Source: JACCYU01 sp050740315 (GTDB taxonomy: Bacteria > Pseudomonadota > Gammaproteobacteria > JACCYU01). From it: 64,000 nucleotides of DNA. A program made the position numbers and the translations under genes. The notes under the pieces were generated by a model. It was not told the origin of the DNA. It searched no databases and saw only the letters and a program-made list of their open reading frames with translations. How positions within the stretch are numbered: position 1 is the first letter of the stretch; each line of letters opens with the position of its first letter. Of this stretch, positions 54,514 to 63,710 are shown in pieces. Location of the stretch: the NCBI GenBank assembly GCA_050740315.1, contig JBOIDC010000003.1, positions 1 through 64,000 on the forward strand, written 5' to 3'.

Positions 54514-56346
54514 ATGTGTGGCTGGTTGACGACGCGACCGATCGGCTTAGATGCCGAGTTGCTGGCGCGGGAACTCATTGCGCAACTGCCCGGCATGGCG
54601 CCGACAACGCACCTGCTGAGCCAGCCAGCGGCGGCGCTTGCGTGCAAGGCGCAAGAAGATCGATCGTCGCTATGCGCCGGCCACGGCATCGCTGCCACAA
54701 TCGTCGGCGCACCTTTCTGGTTTTCTCGACAGGACTCGCGCGGCGGAGAAAGTTTGATTCAGTGCGTCCTCGCCTCTTTTCGTGAGCGCGGCGCGCAATG
54801 TATCGATACAGTGGCCGGAAGTTTTGCGCTGGCGGTTCTTGACCCGACCGCCCGTCGCGTGTTACTCGCCGTCGATCGTATGGGCACACAGCCGATGTGT
54901 TACGCGATCACCGATGCGGGCGACCTGGTATTCGGCTCCTCGGCCGATGCCGTGCGCGCGCATCCGCTGGTGGACAAGAGCCTGGATTCACAAGCGATCT
55001 ATGACTATCTCTACTTTCATGTGGTGCCCAGTCCGCGCACGATTTATCGGCAGGTTCGCAAACTGGGCCCAGGCGAGTTGTTGTGGTTCGAGGATGGGCG
55101 CGCCCGCATCAGCCGCTATTGGTCGCCGCAATTCACCGAAACTTCTCATACACCTTTGGCGGAGTTGAGCACAGAGCTGCTCGCCCGTCTCGAGCAGGCC
55201 ATCGAACGGTGCAACCCTGAGCAGCACACAGGCGCCTTCCTCAGCGGCGGCCTGGACAGTTCCACGGTCGCCGGTCTGTTAGCGCGGCGCGCACATGGAA
55301 GTTGCCATGTGTATACCATTGGCTTTTCGCAGGCGGGATACGATGAGATGGAATATGCGCGCACGACCGCGCGGCATTTCGGCAATCAGCTGCACGAGTA
55401 CTATCTGACCCATGACGACGTAGTCAGCGCCATCCCGGAGTTGGCGCGCGCGTATGATGAACCATTCGGCAATTCGTCGGCGATTCCCGCACTGTACTGC
55501 GCTCGGATGGCGCGCCAGCATGGTAGCCATGTCTTGCTGGCCGGCGACGGCGGCGATGAACTGTTCGCCGGTAATACTCGTTATGCGACTCAGAAACTGT
55601 TCGAGATGTACTTTCGCCTGCCGGCGTGGGCACGCAGGGATTTGCTGGAGCCGCTGCTGCGTACTCGGTTCGGCCACATGCCGGGGCCGGTGCACAAGCT
55701 GCGCCGCTACGTCGAGCAAGCCTGCACGCCGATGCCCGATCGCACACAGGCCTATAACTTTCTGCACTTGATCGGCGCGCAAGAGATCTTCGAATCTGAA
55801 TTCCTTCGCGCCGTCGACGTGGAGCAACCGTTACAACTGCTCCGCGATACCTATCAGGCGGCGCCAGCCGAGTCATTGCTCAACCGCATGTTGTACCTGG
55901 ACTGGAAGTTCACGCTGGCGGACAATGATCTGCGCAAGGTCAACCGCATGTGCGAGCTGGCCGGTGTCGACGTACGTTACCCGTTTTTGGATGACGACGT
56001 GGTCGCTTTTGCCAATCGTGTACCCTCGGAGCTCAAACTAAAGGGGCTGAAGCTGCGCTATTTCTACAAGTTCGCGATGCGAGATTTTCTGCCACGGAAG
56101 GTCATCGACAAGACCAAGCATGGTTTCGGCCTGCCTTTCGGCCAGTGGCTGCATCTCTCGCCGGCCTTACAAGGCCTGATCTACGGAAGCCTGAACTCGC
56201 TCAAGCGGCGTGGAATCATCCGGCCTGCCTACATCGACCGACTGATCGAGTCACATCGGCGGGAGCACGCCGCGTATTTCGGAAGCCTGGTGTGGCTGCT
56301 TGCGATGCTGGAACAGTGGTTTCAGCAACACGGCTTCGAGCGTTAG
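54514..56346 (+). CDS. Glutamine-dependent asparagine-synthase family amidotransferase
   Basis: About 610 residues. The N-terminal Ntn glutaminase begins MCGWLTT with the catalytic Cys2, and the FALAVLDPTARRVLLAVDRM block follows. The synthetase domain has the PP-loop FLSGGLDSSTVAGLLARR, LLAGDGGDELFAGNTRY and KHGFGLPFGQWL. I set the start at 54514 because the cysteine must follow the initiator Met; the ATG at 54505 is closer to the AGGGG ribosome site but would add three residues (MGG) before it. It converts a carboxylate to an amide, probably on a uronic acid or the acyl group. It is alone on the plus strand in a minus-strand region. Confidence 0.9.
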   Translation: MCGWLTTRPIGLDAELLARELIAQLPGMAPTTHLLSQPAAALACKAQEDRSSLCAGHGIAATIVGAPFWFSRQDSRGGESLIQCVLASFRERGAQCIDTVAGSFALAVLDPTARRVLLAVDRMGTQPMCYAITDAGDLVFGSSADAVRAHPLVDKSLDSQAIYDYLYFHVVPSPRTIYRQVRKLGPGELLWFEDGRARISRYWSPQFTETSHTPLAELSTELLARLEQAIERCNPEQHTGAFLSGGLDSSTVAGLLARRAHGSCHVYTIGFSQAGYDEMEYARTTARHFGNQLHEYYLTHDDVVSAIPELARAYDEPFGNSSAIPALYCARMARQHGSHVLLAGDGGDELFAGNTRYATQKLFEMYFRLPAWARRDLLEPLLRTRFGHMPGPVHKLRRYVEQACTPMPDRTQAYNFLHLIGAQEIFESEFLRAVDVEQPLQLLRDTYQAAPAESLLNRMLYLDWKFTLADNDLRKVNRMCELAGVDVRYPFLDDDVVAFANRVPSELKLKGLKLRYFYKFAMRDFLPRKVIDKTKHGFGLPFGQWLHLSPALQGLIYGSLNSLKRRGIIRPAYIDRLIESHRREHAAYFGSLVWLLAMLEQWFQQHGFER

Positions 56347-56355
56347 CAGATTACC

Positions 56356-57708
56356 TTATTGCCTTATGTAATCCGCGACCGTAAGCCGCCGTCGCGACGC
56401 GCTCACCGGCGCGATCTCGTTTTCGGTTATCTGCGCCGATGGCGCGGGAACGCTCAAGGCGTCCTGCACGAGAACACGCGTTAAAACCAGCAAGGCAACC
56501 ATGTGGTAGCAAAGATCGAAATAAGCAAGGCCAAGAAACGCGCCCGACACCGCGTATCCGATGAGACTTACCTGAAGCATGCCGGCGAGATCCGATGCCC
56601 ATGCCAGATCCTGTCGCTGTCGTGCGTGGCGAATGATCCAGCTTCCGGTGCGAAACGACGCCACGCCCAGACCCAGGAACAGCGCCAGGCCGATAAACCC
56701 ATGTTCACCCAACACCTCGAAGTAGATGCTGTGAGCGTCCTGGAAACGTCCGTCTCGCAACATGATCGCGTGCGCGATATCCGGTGAGTAACGCTGGTAA
56801 TTCTCCGCCGTGAAGGCTTCATAACCGCCACCGATGGGCCGCTGCAAAGCCATGTCGAACGCGAACTCCCACGCGGTGATGCGTCCCATCGCCGAGGTGT
56901 CTTCGTCATAAGTCTCGATGGTGCCCATGCGCTCGAACCAGTTCTGGGGCATCAGCATGAGCAACGCCGGGATAGCCGCCGCCATCATGATGCTCAACAG
57001 CACCTTCTGGCGGTTCTTGAGCCACAGAAAAAGCCCCATGGCGCAGCCTGCCAGCATCGCGCCGCGTGAATGCGTGGCGAGAATGGACAAGGCCGTGAGA
57101 AACATCGCGCCCATCAATCCGAAGCGGACGTATTTCTGTTGAGCGTGCATTTGCAAGTAGCGCATGAGGGGAATCGTCATGATGAGCGCCAGACCGATCG
57201 CGTTGTTGTCCTCGATGAAGCTGCCGGGGGGACCGTATACGCGCTCGCTCGCGCCCGTGATTATCGCCCAGATACCGCCCTTGATGCCATAAAAGCCGAG
57301 CGACAGCGCGATCGCCCAGACGAGCTGGTTCACACGTTCCTTGCTGCGCATCATCACTACGGTGAGCAGCGCGAAGAACTGAATTTTCATCGCCTTCTCC
57401 CAGGATGGGACAGCCTCGACAAAGTCGAGCGCGAAAAACGTCGTGATGTTCATCCAGACGATGAATGCCAGCCATACGACGGTGACGTTGCACCAGGGAA
57501 AGCGCTTTTTTTCGCCGTTGAAGATAAGCGCGAATAACGTGGCAAGGCCGACGATCTGCGCGAAAGGCAGGCTGTAAGCGAAACCCCAGCAGAGACGATG
57601 CGGATTCATGTAGCCGATCCAGCTCCACATGAGTATCCCGACATGCGCCCTGGCGAGAATAATCGGGACGGCGCCGAAGATGATGAGAGTGACGATGACG
57701 TCGCGCAT
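56356..57708 (-). CDS. O-glycosylation ligase (Wzy/WaaL-like), exosortase A-associated
   Basis: The 450-residue polytopic membrane protein opens RDVIVTLIIFGAVPIILARAHVGILMWSW in outline, and has about 10-12 hydrophobic segments with a periplasmic loop ending in GGGYEAF and a following ITAWEFA segment. This fits the exosortase A-associated O-ligase family (TIGR03097, from memory), which polymerises or transfers glycan to acceptors. It is convergent with the amidotransferase gene, only 9 bases apart. Confidence 0.9.
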   Translation of the reverse strand: MRDVIVTLIIFGAVPIILARAHVGILMWSWIGYMNPHRLCWGFAYSLPFAQIVGLATLFALIFNGEKKRFPWCNVTVVWLAFIVWMNITTFFALDFVEAVPSWEKAMKIQFFALLTVVMMRSKERVNQLVWAIALSLGFYGIKGGIWAIITGASERVYGPPGSFIEDNNAIGLALIMTIPLMRYLQMHAQQKYVRFGLMGAMFLTALSILATHSRGAMLAGCAMGLFLWLKNRQKVLLSIMMAAAIPALLMLMPQNWFERMGTIETYDEDTSAMGRITAWEFAFDMALQRPIGGGYEAFTAENYQRYSPDIAHAIMLRDGRFQDAHSIYFEVLGEHGFIGLALFLGLGVASFRTGSWIIRHARQRQDLAWASDLAGMLQVSLIGYAVSGAFLGLAYFDLCYHMVALLVLTRVLVQDALSVPAPSAQITENEIAPVSASRRRLTVADYIRQ

Positions 57709-57799
57709 AACGTATCTCTAATCGAACTGACGCCGCATCATCAACGCTCGCCAAGCGGCGTAGCATGAATCGGTTCGCGAATCACGAACGCGTAGCCAT

Positions 57800-58789
57800 T
57801 CAGACGCGCTCCGCGGGTTTTTCAAGATAGGCGGATAGCAAGCGTAAGCCAAACTTGAATGGTGTCGGGTCCCACGATCCCAGTCGCGGTAGCTGCCAGA
57901 GATCATCGCCGCGGCGTGCGGAACCCCATGCGGTCGAGACGGCCGCCTCAAAATCCGCGCGACACACCATATCTACGTGGCAACGATGGTAATCGACACC
58001 GGGACGACCGTTGGGATAGGCGAACACACGGATTTTCCTGCCGGTGATTTCTTCCAGACGGCGGCGGCCTTCGACAATCTCCATCTCCGCCTGCTCGGCG
58101 GGTAGCCGCGCGAGAATCGGGTGCGACAGCGTATGGCCGCCGATTTCCATGCCTTCACCGCTGAGGGCCGCTACCTGGCTGGCCGTCATCATGAGATTAT
58201 CGGGCAATGAGGCCGCGGCTGTCTTAGCCAGCCGGTTCGCCATTTCGTCCCGCTCGGCCAGCGGCAGGTATTTGAGTTTTTTCAGCAACACTTCGATCGC
58301 CTGACGCCGCTCGCTCGACGAGCGCAAATGGAACTGACCCAAGCCCAACGACTCAAAGTCGAGCACGCTTCGCGGCGCGCGGCTGATCGCCTCGATGACC
58401 GTGTCGTTCCACATGCGGCCACCGTCGAGAAAGCTGGCGGCAACGAAGAACGTCGCGGGCATCGACCATTTCTTTAAGATCGGTAGCGCGATGGTGAAAT
58501 TATCGGCGTAGCCATCGTCGAAAGTGACCACAACGGCGCGCGGAGGAAGGCTGTTCTCGGTAATGCGCCGCACCGCCTCGGTCAAGGTCAACACGTTGAA
58601 CTCACGCGCCAACGTCGTCATCTGCCAATCGAACTGGGCCGCGGTAACGCCGCGGTCGATAACCGGGTCTGGGGCCTCCAGCACGCGGTGATAGGCCAGA
58701 ATCAGCAGCTTGCCGCATCTGCCCGCCGGCGACAGAGCGGTGCCAAGCGAGCGCATTGCGATGGCTTTGAACATCAGTTTTGCGCTCAT
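57800..58789 (-). CDS. Polysaccharide deacetylase (CE4)
   Basis: The 329-residue protein has the CE4 motifs LILAYHRVL, VVVTFDDGYADN with the metal and base Asp, GGHTLSHPIL with the metal His pair, and FAYPNGRPG. There is no clear signal peptide, so it may act on the cytoplasmic or membrane side. It should remove N-acetyl groups from the polymer or its precursors. It differs from the DUF3473-type deacetylase usual in XrtA loci. Confidence 0.9.
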   Translation of the reverse strand: MSAKLMFKAIAMRSLGTALSPAGRCGKLLILAYHRVLEAPDPVIDRGVTAAQFDWQMTTLAREFNVLTLTEAVRRITENSLPPRAVVVTFDDGYADNFTIALPILKKWSMPATFFVAASFLDGGRMWNDTVIEAISRAPRSVLDFESLGLGQFHLRSSSERRQAIEVLLKKLKYLPLAERDEMANRLAKTAAASLPDNLMMTASQVAALSGEGMEIGGHTLSHPILARLPAEQAEMEIVEGRRRLEEITGRKIRVFAYPNGRPGVDYHRCHVDMVCRADFEAAVSTAWGSARRGDDLWQLPRLGSWDPTPFKFGLRLLSAYLEKPAERV

Positions 58790-58856
58790 GCAGGGATGCC
58801 TCTCTGGTCACGAACTCTTGCGCTTCGAGGTTGGGTCCAGACAATACGATCGCTTC

Positions 58857-60074
58857 TCACGAGCATTGATCCTGCAAGCGATCATTCATCGATGCCGTCC
58901 CTCGCGCGGCCAGCACACGTTCGAAAAGCGCCAACTGACCGCGGCTGGTATCCTGCCAGCCGAAGCGTTCGGCATATCGCCGCGTCTCCGTACGGTTCGG
59001 GTAGGCGCCAAGCAGATGCTTGACTGCGGTCGCTAACGATTGCGGGGTCCGCGCTTCCATCAGCACGCCGGCGTGAGAGCTGGCGACCACTTCCGGCGTG
59101 CCCCATGACCGCGTCGCAATTACCGGCGTCCCGCACGCCAGCGACTCGAGCAGCACATTGGCCATGCCTTCGCGGCTGGAAGCCAACACGAGTGCATCGG
59201 CGGCGTTGTAGTAACACGGCAAGTCTTCGTGTGGTACGGCGCCGGCAAACGTCACCCGACCTGCCACACCCAGCGACGCGGCAAACCGTACGAGTTCATC
59301 CTTCATCTCGCCGTCCCCGGCGACGATCAGTCTGATATCCGGCAGATCTTTCATGGCCTCTATGGCGATGTGGTGTCCTTTGCGCTCCACCAAGTGGCCG
59401 ACGGACAACAGTGTTGTGCCCGTTATTTGTAACCGTGCGCGCGCAGCCTGACGGTACGCAGGGCGAAAGAGATCGAGGTCGACACCGTTGCGTAACGTGG
59501 TGATGCGGTGTTCAGCGACGCCAAGGTCAACCAGCGCGTCCTTGAGCGCCTGGCAGACGGTAATCACGGCCGCGCAATGACTCGCCGCCCATACGATCAT
59601 GCGGCGCGGCAGTTTGTAGCCAGGTATCAGGTTTATGTCGGTTCCCCGCGCCGTAATTACCACCGGTTTGTTGAACCACTGACCCAGCTTCACAGCCGCG
59701 ACGCCGTCCGGATAAAAGTAATGCGCGTCGATCAAATCGAAGTCATACCCGGAGCGCAATAACCCGCTGATTATCGGTCTCATGGCCGCGGCCATCATCA
59801 ACGGAGCCGCCAGCATGCCGAACTTGGGTATTAATGGATAACGCGGGTACGTGACCTCTATACCGTGCCGCACTTCCATGGCTGGGGCGCGCGCAAACGC
59901 GGCGTATTTGCCGAATAAACTGCTCCCGAAGGGAAACCACGGAACCGGCGCGACGACTTTGGAAACGATCTCGGTCGTGGCGATCAAGTGTCGCAACCGC
60001 TGTTCGACGAAGATGCCGTGGTCAGGCCGTGCGGCGTTGGGATAAAGAGAGCTGAACGTCAGGATGCGCACCAT
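58857..60074 (-). CDS. Family 4 glycosyltransferase
   Basis: About 405 residues in a GT-B fold. It begins MVRILTFSSLYPNAARPDHG, has DLIDAHYFYPDGVAAVKLG and VITARGTDINLIPGYK in the acceptor half, and LVIASSREG-like and ESLACGTPVIATRSWGTPEV donor motifs near the C-terminus. The ATG at 60074 overlaps the end of the upstream gene by 16 bases; an upstream start at 60146 is rejected as shadow sequence. It is close to the stp1/stp2 type glycosyltransferases of XrtA loci. Confidence 0.9.
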   Translation of the reverse strand: MVRILTFSSLYPNAARPDHGIFVEQRLRHLIATTEIVSKVVAPVPWFPFGSSLFGKYAAFARAPAMEVRHGIEVTYPRYPLIPKFGMLAAPLMMAAAMRPIISGLLRSGYDFDLIDAHYFYPDGVAAVKLGQWFNKPVVITARGTDINLIPGYKLPRRMIVWAASHCAAVITVCQALKDALVDLGVAEHRITTLRNGVDLDLFRPAYRQAARARLQITGTTLLSVGHLVERKGHHIAIEAMKDLPDIRLIVAGDGEMKDELVRFAASLGVAGRVTFAGAVPHEDLPCYYNAADALVLASSREGMANVLLESLACGTPVIATRSWGTPEVVASSHAGVLMEARTPQSLATAVKHLLGAYPNRTETRRYAERFGWQDTSRGQLALFERVLAARGTASMNDRLQDQCS

Positions 60075-61294
60075 TGTCGCGACCCTCTGGCGTTGATGAT
60101 CAGGCTCTCGTAGACGGGCGCATAGCGCGGCACGATGCGCGCCCACGTGCGCTCGGTTTCAACAAACTCTCGCGCGGCGCGCAGGCGCGCTTCCCAGCAC
60201 GTGGGCGCTGCAAGCAGCTTGCAGACCGCGTCGGCTAGCGCCCGCGGATTGTCCGATTCGAACAACGTGCCGGTCTCACCGTCCCGGATCAACTCGCGGT
60301 GACCGCCGACGTCGGAGGCTACTAACAGGCGGCCTTCGGCCATCGCCTCCAGGGGTTTTAGTGGCGTGACGGTCTCGGTCAAGCGAATCGACCGACGTGG
60401 ATAGACCAGGACATCGATAACATCGTAGTAACGTTTGACATCGGCATGCGGCACCCGTCCCGCGAACAGCACCCGATCGCTGACACCGCGCGCTGCCGCG
60501 AGCGACTTAAGAAACGACTCTTGTGGACCACCGCCGACCAGCAGCACGGCGATATCGGGCATAGCAGCCGACAATTGTGGGGCCGCCTGGATGAGGATAT
60601 CCAGGCCCTCGTAATCGTAGAACGACCCGATGAAGCCGATGACCCGCTTACCGTCGAGCCCTAGCGAATGGCGCAGTTCAACATCAGCTCCCCCGCCAAC
60701 TCGAAAGGCATCCACGTCAACGGCGTTTGGAATTACCGTAACCCGCTCGGCGGTTATCCCCCTGTCGAGGATGTCGGCGAGCAGGCCCTCACAGATCGTT
60801 GTCACCGCGTTAGCGCGCCTGAGTACATAAGTCTCCAGCGCACGCGACACACGATAACGCAGGCTGCCCTCGCGGGTGGTGCCGTGATTCACGGCGGCAT
60901 CCTCCCATGAGGCCCGCAGCTCGTAGACGACCGGGATTCGAGCTTCACGGCCAATTCGCAAAGCAGCCACGCCGTTGAGGCAAGGCGAATGCGCGTGCAG
61001 AATGTCAGGACGCCGTTTATGGACGACCTCCCGCAGGCGCTGGCTGAGCGAGCGGATGACCGCGTATTGATTGAGAACAGGCAGGCGCGCAAGTCGACTT
61101 CCGTTCATTAAAGTGCGGTAGAAGTGCAGTCCGTCAACATGTTCCTCGGGCGCCGATGCAACGTAATGCTTGCTGCTGGTGACGTGATCGGTTTCCCACC
61201 CCAGGCGACGCTGGTGCTTGAGGATGGCGTTCGTACGAAACACGTACCCGCTCTGCAACGGCGCGGAATGGTCGAGAACGTGAAGGATACGCAC
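60059..61294 (-). CDS. Exosortase A-associated glycosyltransferase (TIGR04063-like)
   Basis: The 411-residue GT4 protein starts MRILHVLDHSAPLQSGYVFR, the diagnostic opening of this XrtA-linked family, and has HAHSPCLNGVAAL, NAVTTICEGLLADI, GFIGSFYDYEGLDILI and KPLEAMAEGRLLVASDVGG. The start is GTG with AAGGA about 9 bases upstream. It precedes the other GT4 gene with a short overlap. Confidence 0.92.
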   Translation of the reverse strand: MRILHVLDHSAPLQSGYVFRTNAILKHQRRLGWETDHVTSSKHYVASAPEEHVDGLHFYRTLMNGSRLARLPVLNQYAVIRSLSQRLREVVHKRRPDILHAHSPCLNGVAALRIGREARIPVVYELRASWEDAAVNHGTTREGSLRYRVSRALETYVLRRANAVTTICEGLLADILDRGITAERVTVIPNAVDVDAFRVGGGADVELRHSLGLDGKRVIGFIGSFYDYEGLDILIQAAPQLSAAMPDIAVLLVGGGPQESFLKSLAAARGVSDRVLFAGRVPHADVKRYYDVIDVLVYPRRSIRLTETVTPLKPLEAMAEGRLLVASDVGGHRELIRDGETGTLFESDNPRALADAVCKLLAAPTCWEARLRAAREFVETERTWARIVPRYAPVYESLIINARGSRQWCAS

Positions 61295-61328
61295 GGTAGA
61301 TTTTCCTTGGCGCCCTTGCGTTTGACCG

Positions 61329-62381
61329 TCAGGTAGCCACGCCGACGGCCGAGCGCCGGTAGAACCAGCATTGAGCTAACAGCAGCAGCAACAACGCTGC
61401 GCCGGCCGCGCTCAGCGCCAGGAACCGGTCGCGCATCTTCAGCAGCTCGCGAATACGCTCGCGGTTGCTTTCAGTCTCCACGATGTGAATCCCTGGGTGA
61501 ACTCCGACGAGAATCGCGACACCTTCTTCGATTGCGCGAGACAGCGATCCGGCGAGCCCCACCAGGGGATGGTCGTCGTAGGTGAAGACATTGTTGCCCC
61601 ACCAGAGGTAGAACTGGTCGGCGCCATCGCGATAATAGTCGATGGCCTGCGCGCTGGATTTAAAGCCGAACTCCTCAGCCACGATCGGTACAGCTTCCAG
61701 CACTTCGGCGGATTTGCGCAGGCGCTTGCGGACTTGCAGCGCGGAGAGGGGCCTGAGGCTTTCAGGGTCGTGGAAATATAACGAGTAGAAGCTGTCGATC
61801 AGCACCCATTGACCGTACTGCTCGTCGTAAATCTCGTTGAAGGCGTGCCCGTCGCCGCTGAATCCATCGAACGCCATGCCCCACTCGCGCACCGGAATAT
61901 GCGCGGCGAGGGTGATACCATTGAAGACCTGTGTGAAATCGGCGCAATAGCCGCCGCCCTGGTTCATCATGGTCAGGTAAGTATCGTGCGTGCGCTTCAT
62001 GATGCCGCCACCGTGGAAAGGTCCCCCCATGAGGTGGCGGGCGATGGCGAGCGACTTCTCGAAATTGCTGGCCGTCGCGGGCAGCGGGTCGAGTATCGAG
62101 CGTGCGATCGCCGTGAATTCAGCCGGCGCCTCCTTGCGCTCCTGCAGAAAACTCTGCGGCACCTGCGCCGGTGTCCACTCGAAATCCGCCGTGTTGCCCG
62201 ATGCTTCAATCAAAGAGTTGCGAATGCGAACCGCCTCTTCGCTGGGGGTCGCCATGTTAAAAACGGCGAGTGCGACGACACACAACAACAACAAGTTGGC
62301 GCCTATCGCCCAGACAAAGAAGCTATGACCACGTCTGCTGGTAACGCCAACCGCGCGGTCAGGTACACCTATGTGCCGCAT
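61329..62381 (-). CDS. Membrane-bound transglutaminase-like protein
   Basis: The 350-residue protein has a membrane helix at about 22-43 and another near the C-terminus (LALSAAGAALLLLLLAQCWF). The middle part has the papain-like transglutaminase triad: C146 in GGGYCADFTQVF, H179 in GDGHAFNEIY and D196 in VLIDSFYS. The catalytic domain is probably periplasmic. Such domains act as proteases or acyltransferases. It lies between two XrtA-associated glycosyltransferase genes on one strand; the role is unknown. Confidence 0.8.
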   Translation of the reverse strand: MRHIGVPDRAVGVTSRRGHSFFVWAIGANLLLLCVVALAVFNMATPSEEAVRIRNSLIEASGNTADFEWTPAQVPQSFLQERKEAPAEFTAIARSILDPLPATASNFEKSLAIARHLMGGPFHGGGIMKRTHDTYLTMMNQGGGYCADFTQVFNGITLAAHIPVREWGMAFDGFSGDGHAFNEIYDEQYGQWVLIDSFYSLYFHDPESLRPLSALQVRKRLRKSAEVLEAVPIVAEEFGFKSSAQAIDYYRDGADQFYLWWGNNVFTYDDHPLVGLAGSLSRAIEEGVAILVGVHPGIHIVETESNRERIRELLKMRDRFLALSAAGAALLLLLLAQCWFYRRSAVGVAT

Positions 62382-62477
62382 GGCCTGTTATCTCTTGACC
62401 TGCACGCTGCGTAACGCCGCGGCTACATAGCGCACCCCGAAAACGCTGATTGTCATAAGGCTCCCGTGCTTTCGCTT

Positions 62478-63710
62478 TCACTTCTGTGCGGCGACAGACC
62501 TACCTGACCACATTCTTTGCTCAGCTTGCTGCAAGACGCCGGCGATAATCTCGTCGAGCTTCCGCATGGACGCACGCCAGTCGTGACGCGAGCACACTTG
62601 CGCCCGACCAGCATGGCTCAGGCGAGCACGTTCGATGGGAGATTCCAGCAGATGCAGAATAGCCTCTACGTATTCCTCTGCTGTGGTCGCGATCACGAAA
62701 TGCTCGTCTGGTACGGCATCGATGCCGCCTGCCGCCGGGCGGCTCGCCACCACCGGAACGCCCATGGCCATCGACTCCAGTATCTTGTTCTGCGTGCCGC
62801 GAGCGATGAACAGTGGCGCAACGTTGACCGCCGAGCGCCGGACATAAGGTCGGACGTCCGGCACTGAGCCGGTTACCGTGACGCCGGGGAGTCGCGCCAG
62901 CCGCTGGACAGCAGACGATGGATCCGCACCGACAATCAAGAGGCGGATACCGGAGCGACGCGCCTGCAGTGCAGGCAGCACCTCGCGGCAAAACCACAAC
63001 ATCGCCTGCTGATTCGGGTAGTAATCCATACGTCCGATGAAGCAGAGCGTGTCGGGATCGTACGGCTCGGTCGACGGTCGAAAATAATCATGATCCACGC
63101 CGTTCGGGAACCAGTCCGTCTGTGTCCCCGTACTAAAACGATTCAGCGTCTCCAGTTCGACCCGGGTTGTGCACGTGCAAAGGTCGAAGCGTTTGGTCAG
63201 CGCCCGCTCGGCGACTTCCAGCTTATGGCCCTCCAGCCGGTAACCGAAGGATGCTGGCCATGGCTTGAAGCACGCGTACGCCAGCCATTTCTGCGAATCC
63301 ATGTCGCCAAAGTCAAGGATCTTGGGCGTGTCACCAACGGCCGCCACATACTGTGCAACAGATGAACAATGCACCAGAATCAAATCGAAGCTTTGTTTTA
63401 CCAGCGCCTCGCGTATTTTTAGTTCGAGTTCGGAAGAGTAGAAATAAGCCATGGATGAGGGCACTGCCGTGGGCAGGCGCATGAGCATGCGAGTCCATTG
63501 CCTTGCGGTGCTGACGCGTCCTGTCACATAGCGATCGCAATACTCGCGGAGGCCTTCTCCTTCCGTCGCCTCAAGCCCGGATCGCACCAGCGACGCGACT
63601 GTCACCCGGTGACCTGCCTCGTGCAGATGGCGAATCATGTTAAACGGACGAATCTTGCCGCCGCGCTGCGGTGGAAACGGGAAGCGGTGGCAGACGTAGA
63701 GAATCTTCAC
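62478..63710 (-). CDS. TIGR03087-type XrtA system glycosyltransferase
   Basis: About 410 residues. The start KILYVCHRFPFPPQRGGKIR is the family's diagnostic opening, and the sequence continues with ILDFGDMDSQKWL, FIGRMDYYPNQQAMLWF and ESMAMGVPVVASRPAAGGI. I set the start at the GTG at 63710, which overlaps the upstream stop codon as GTGA; the 24 additional residues up to 63782 are shadow sequence. In XrtA loci this gene normally lies beside the exosortase gene. Confidence 0.93.
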   Translation of the reverse strand: MKILYVCHRFPFPPQRGGKIRPFNMIRHLHEAGHRVTVASLVRSGLEATEGEGLREYCDRYVTGRVSTARQWTRMLMRLPTAVPSSMAYFYSSELELKIREALVKQSFDLILVHCSSVAQYVAAVGDTPKILDFGDMDSQKWLAYACFKPWPASFGYRLEGHKLEVAERALTKRFDLCTCTTRVELETLNRFSTGTQTDWFPNGVDHDYFRPSTEPYDPDTLCFIGRMDYYPNQQAMLWFCREVLPALQARRSGIRLLIVGADPSSAVQRLARLPGVTVTGSVPDVRPYVRRSAVNVAPLFIARGTQNKILESMAMGVPVVASRPAAGGIDAVPDEHFVIATTAEEYVEAILHLLESPIERARLSHAGRAQVCSRHDWRASMRKLDEIIAGVLQQAEQRMWSGRSVAAQK

